Of a stretch of DNA of 16,658 nt, positions 14,965-16,658 are shown piece after piece (position 1 is the first letter of the stretch; every line of letters begins with the position of its first letter). The DNA is from Bacteroidales bacterium UBA1197 (GTDB lineage: Bacteria; Bacteroidota; Bacteroidia; Bacteroidales; UBA932), in assembly GCA_002309995.1 (NCBI GenBank), contig DBYB01000036.1, positions 1 through 16,658 on the forward strand, given 5' to 3'. The notes under the pieces are model-generated. The model saw only the letters and a list, made by a program, of their open reading frames with translations. It searched no databases and had not been told where the DNA came from. The position numbers were made by a program, and so were the translations under genes.

Positions 14965-15896
14965 ATGACGAAGAGGGCTATTGAGAAGCAGGAAGATGAT
15001 GTATCTATGAATAAACTTCTATTTCATGACAGTTCTTTCGATGAACAATTGGAAGAGGTTCAGAATCAAATAACAGTTGTGCGTGGTAAGCAAGTTATGT
15101 TGGATCGCGATCTCGCAAGGCTATATCATGTAGAGGTGGGATATATGAACCGGCAGGTAAAACGTAATATTGTTCGTTTTCCTTCAGATTTTATGTTTCA
15201 GCTGACTAAGGATGAGGCTGATGCTTTGAAATGCCAAAATGGCATCTCAAACACAAGGGGCGGAGATAGAGCATTACCATATGCGTTTACGGAGCAAGGG
15301 ATATCGATGTTGTCTGGTTTATTACGAAGCGAAACTGCAATACAAGCCAATATTCTTATTATGCGGGCTTTTGTTTCTATGCGTCACTTTCTTTTTGCAA
15401 TGCCCAAATATTTCAGAGGCTGGACAGGATGGAGTATAAACAACTGGAGACCGACAATAAGATTGCTCTATTATTCAGTAAATTGGAGGAGGGTATTGTA
15501 TTTCCGAAGCAAGGTATCTTCTTCGACGGCCAAATTTATGATGCGTATGAATTCGTGAATAAGTTGATCCGCAGCGCCAAGTCCAGGATTGTACTCATCG
15601 ACAACTATGTCAACGACGAAGTCTTGACCATGCTCACAAAACGGGGGCATAAAGTTAGTGCCACTATTTACACAAAGACAATTACTGCCGCTTTTAAGCT
15701 TGATATTGACAAACACAATGCGCAGTATCCGCCCATCGACGTACAGACGTTCGACAAGGCTCACGACAGGTTCCTTGTGATTGACGATACGGTTTTCCAT
15801 ATCGGCGCCTCACTGAAAGATATGGGGAAGAAGTGGTTCGCTTTTTCTATGATGAAAGACTTGAAACCTGAGGTTTTACTTAAACATATCATCTAG
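14965..15896 (+). pseudogene. ORF6N-domain protein gene, broken by a one-base deletion near 15399
   Basis: The first frame (from 14965, with a strong AAGGAG site 8 nt upstream) encodes an ORF6N domain, a DNA-binding-type module of phage and Bacteroidota proteins: ITVVRGKQVMLDRDLARLYHV, then RFPSDFMFQL and LPYAFTEQGISML. After MRHFLFA it runs into unrelated residues and stops at 15558. Adding one base at GCAATG (15397-15402) restores NAQIFQRLDRMEYKQLE, the normal family continuation, and the other frame then runs to 15896. It gives the usual C-terminal part: a coiled segment, SRIVLIDNYVND, HDRFLVIDD and HIGASLKDMGKKW, which looks phospholipase D-like. The restored protein would be about 310 residues, a normal family length. 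The lesion may be a true mutation, a sequencing error, or less likely programmed frameshifting. Codon use is clearly AT-richer than in neighbours, suggesting transfer. Confidence 0.85.
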
Positions 15897-16062
15897 TAGT
15901 ACGGCAGGAGTGTGAGTTGCGGGTATGAATAGGGAGGCGGGAGATAGAAGGGGGCTTGCGGAGCGAGGCGGGGGGAACCTTCCCCCCGTCCCCTGGGGGT
16001 GCAGGGGGATAGTAGCAATCCCTCTTACTACGCGAAAAGCGCCTGCGGAGCAGACGCTTGGA

Positions 16063-16079
16063 GCGGAGGAAGAGGGATT
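16063..16079 (+). repeat. 17-bp direct copy of the tRNA-Ser 3' end (possible att remnant)
   Basis: GCGGAGGAAGAGGGATT occurs here and again at 16254-16270, where it is the 3'-terminal 16 nt of tRNA-Ser plus one flanking base, in the same orientation. Integrases that use tRNA genes leave such duplications of the 3' end. Only 174 bp separate the copies, and no integrase gene is nearby, so if real it is a scar or a partial site. Confidence 0.5.
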
Positions 16080-16136
16080 AGCCACGGCTGCGCCGTGCCT
16101 TTTCCCTCGGCCTCCGAGAGCAATGCAAATGCCGGT

Positions 16137-16154
16137 GAGCCTCCGGCTCTTTTT
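16137..16154 (+). terminator. Rho-independent terminator, plus strand
   Basis: GAGCC (16137-16141) pairs with GGCTC (16145-16149) around TCC, and five T residues follow at 16150-16154. It could end transcripts coming from the ORF6N gene, whose stop is 240 bp upstream. The stem is short, and GCCGG/CCGGC offers a competing fold. Confidence 0.5.
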
Positions 16155-16207
16155 GCATGCCGCCGCACCCTTACGTGAGCGAGCTCACGACGGGTACGCC
16201 GTCACGC

Positions 16208-16232
16208 AAAAATGCCGCACTTGCGTGCGGCA
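16208..16232 (-). terminator. Rho-independent terminator of tRNA-Ser
   Basis: On the minus strand TGCCGCAC pairs perfectly with GTGCGGCA around GCAA, a GNRA tetraloop, followed at once by TTTTT (16212-16208). It begins 22 nt after the tRNA 3' end, the expected place for tRNA transcript termination. Confidence 0.8.
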
Positions 16233-16254
16233 CCTTCATTTGCATTGCATAGCG

Positions 16255-16339
16255 CGGAGGAAGAGGGATTCGAACCCCCGGAACGTTGCCGTTCAACAGT
16301 TTTCAAGACTGCCGCCATCGACCACTCGGCCATTCCTCC
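16255..16339 (-). tRNA. tRNA-Ser (anticodon UGA)
   Basis: This 85-nt gene folds as a class II tRNA. The acceptor arm GGAGGAA pairs with TTCCTCC with discriminator G at 16255, as serine tRNAs require. The anticodon loop is CTTGAAA (anticodon TGA, reading UCA and related serine codons) on the stem GCAGT/ACTGT. A long variable arm (GAACGGCAACGTTC) and the T-loop GTTCGAATC follow. CCA is not encoded. It has its own promoter and terminator and is probably transcribed alone. Confidence 0.97.
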
Positions 16340-16352
16340 ATAGTTTGGACTG

Positions 16353-16386
16353 CAAAGGTAGATAAAAATCGGAATAAATCCTCAAA
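16353..16386 (-). promoter_or_regulatory. Promoter of tRNA-Ser
   Basis: On the minus strand TTTG (16386-16383) is followed after 22 nt by TACCTTTG (16360-16353), a perfect Bacteroidota -7 box. It ends 13 nt before the tRNA 5' end, leaving room for a short leader removed by RNase P. The spacing is slightly long but acceptable. Confidence 0.6.
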
Positions 16387-16444
16387 AACAGGCGATTTTG
16401 TGGAGGAACCGGGGAAAACCGGCAGTTTGTCCACGTAGAAGGCC

Positions 16445-16657
16445 TTATTTGTGGACGGAGAGGGTAGAGCGGGCTTCCAGAAGAAGCGGCTCGCAATAAT
16501 TAAGGAAGTCGCTCCAGCGGTAGAAGTAATTCCCTGCGGCGGGCTCTATAGGGAGGGGGAGCGGCTCTTCGTTCAGCAGGGGAAGGAAAAGAAGGTCTTC
16601 CGATGCGGGTGAGGCGGCGAGGCGGCGGGGGACGAAGAAGACGAGTTGGAGGTTGGA
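16445..16657 (-). CDS. C-terminal end of an unrecognised protein (start beyond the right edge)
   Basis: On the minus strand a frame is open from the right edge to a TAA at 16447-16445 and encodes 70 residues with protein-like composition: a hydrophobic NLQLVFFVPRRLA, then DLLFLPLLNEEPLPLPIEP, YFYRWSDFLNYCEPLLLEA and a terminal TLSVHK. The other two minus frames here read as proline- and arginine-rich sequence typical of shadows. No domain is recognised, and too little is visible to predict a role. The stop lies inside an imperfect palindrome (GTCCAC 16429-16434 with GTGGAC 16451-16456, around AAGGCCTT), which may help end the transcript before the tRNA promoter. Confidence 0.6.
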   Translation of the reverse strand, partial: SNLQLVFFVPRRLAASPASEDLLFLPLLNEEPLPLPIEPAAGNYFYRWSDFLNYCEPLLLEARSTLSVHK

Positions 16658-16658
16658 G

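Larger units (their letters stand above)
15897..16254. other. Palindrome-dense non-coding block between the ORF6N gene and tRNA-Ser
   Basis: These 358 bp hold no credible gene. Hairpins include CGGGGGG/CCCCCCG (15969-15988), GCGCCTGC/GCAGACGC with one mismatch (16039-16057), AATCCCTCTT/AAGAGGGATT (16017-16026 with 16070-16079), CACGGC/GCCGTG (16083-16097), GCCGG/CCGGC (16131-16147) and CGTGAGC/GCTCACG (16174-16189). A 12-bp inverted repeat, GCAATGCAAATG (16120-16131) with CATTTGCATTGC (16237-16248), encloses the last part. Some hairpins serve as terminators (listed separately); the rest are unexplained. Confidence 0.75.

Noticed and set aside
14734..16254. CRISPR array or retron-type RNA in the repeat-rich region
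   Set aside because: Repeats are inverted or paired, not regularly spaced with unique spacers, and no cas or reverse transcriptase gene is present.
15925..16365. 146-codon open frame on the plus strand over the palindrome block and tRNA
   Set aside because: It runs through the tRNA-Ser gene and multiple hairpins; composition is proline- and arginine-rich without any domain.
16293..16496. 67-codon open frame on the minus strand
   Set aside because: It overlaps the tRNA and its promoter; another minus-strand frame (16657-16445) reads as a more convincing protein end.

Overview
The window looks like chromosome from a member of the Bacteroidales, possibly Alistipes-like. This rests on GC-rich coding DNA with mainly Bacteroidota families (FISUMP-type surface protein, S8 protease with a type IX-like C-terminal tail, PorV/PorQ-like barrel, ORF6N protein), on TAnnTTTG-type -7 promoter boxes, and on a tRNA gene without an encoded CCA. 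Packing is extreme: five gene junctions are 4-bp ATGA overlaps, one convergent pair shares its stop codons in a single CTAG, and another convergent pair is one base apart.

Layout. (1) 3-4985, plus strand: a four-gene cell-surface operon cut by the left edge: a FISUMP-domain protein, a secreted protein of unknown function, an S8 (subtilisin-like) lipoprotein protease ending in a type IX-like tail, and a PorV/PorQ-like outer-membrane barrel. (2) 9066-4982, minus strand: a histidine acid phosphatase, a NapH-NapG-like fusion iron-sulfur membrane protein, and a Tat-exported aldo/keto reductase with two ferredoxin-type clusters. The last two look like an electron-transfer chain running from quinol to an exported reductase. 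(3) 9170-14030, plus strand: greA, a HIT hydrolase, a thioredoxin-fold lipoprotein that has lost both active-site cysteines, an orphan ribulokinase and a FAD oxidoreductase, all overlapping. (4) 14526-14032, minus strand: a small lipoprotein of unknown function with a near-ideal Bacteroidota promoter placed almost on its start codon.

(5) 14563-16254 is different in character: AT-richer coding DNA and structured non-coding DNA. It holds a 40-nt near-perfect hairpin, a 97-bp cloverleaf-like repeat, two 12-bp palindromes, an ORF6N-domain gene broken by one missing base, and a palindrome-dense block containing a 17-bp copy of the adjacent tRNA-Ser 3' end. Sequences on the two sides of the ORF6N gene resemble each other, so this region is the best candidate for an undescribed mobile or repeated cassette. 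(6) 16339-16255, minus strand: tRNA-Ser(UGA) with its own promoter and terminator. (7) 16657-16445, minus strand: the C-terminal end of an unrecognised protein that begins beyond the right edge.

The most testable ideas are the quinol-fed exported reductase, the lipoprotein that also carries a type IX-like tail beside a PorV-like barrel, and the ORF6N cassette beside tRNA-Ser. All family names come from motif reading, not from a database search.
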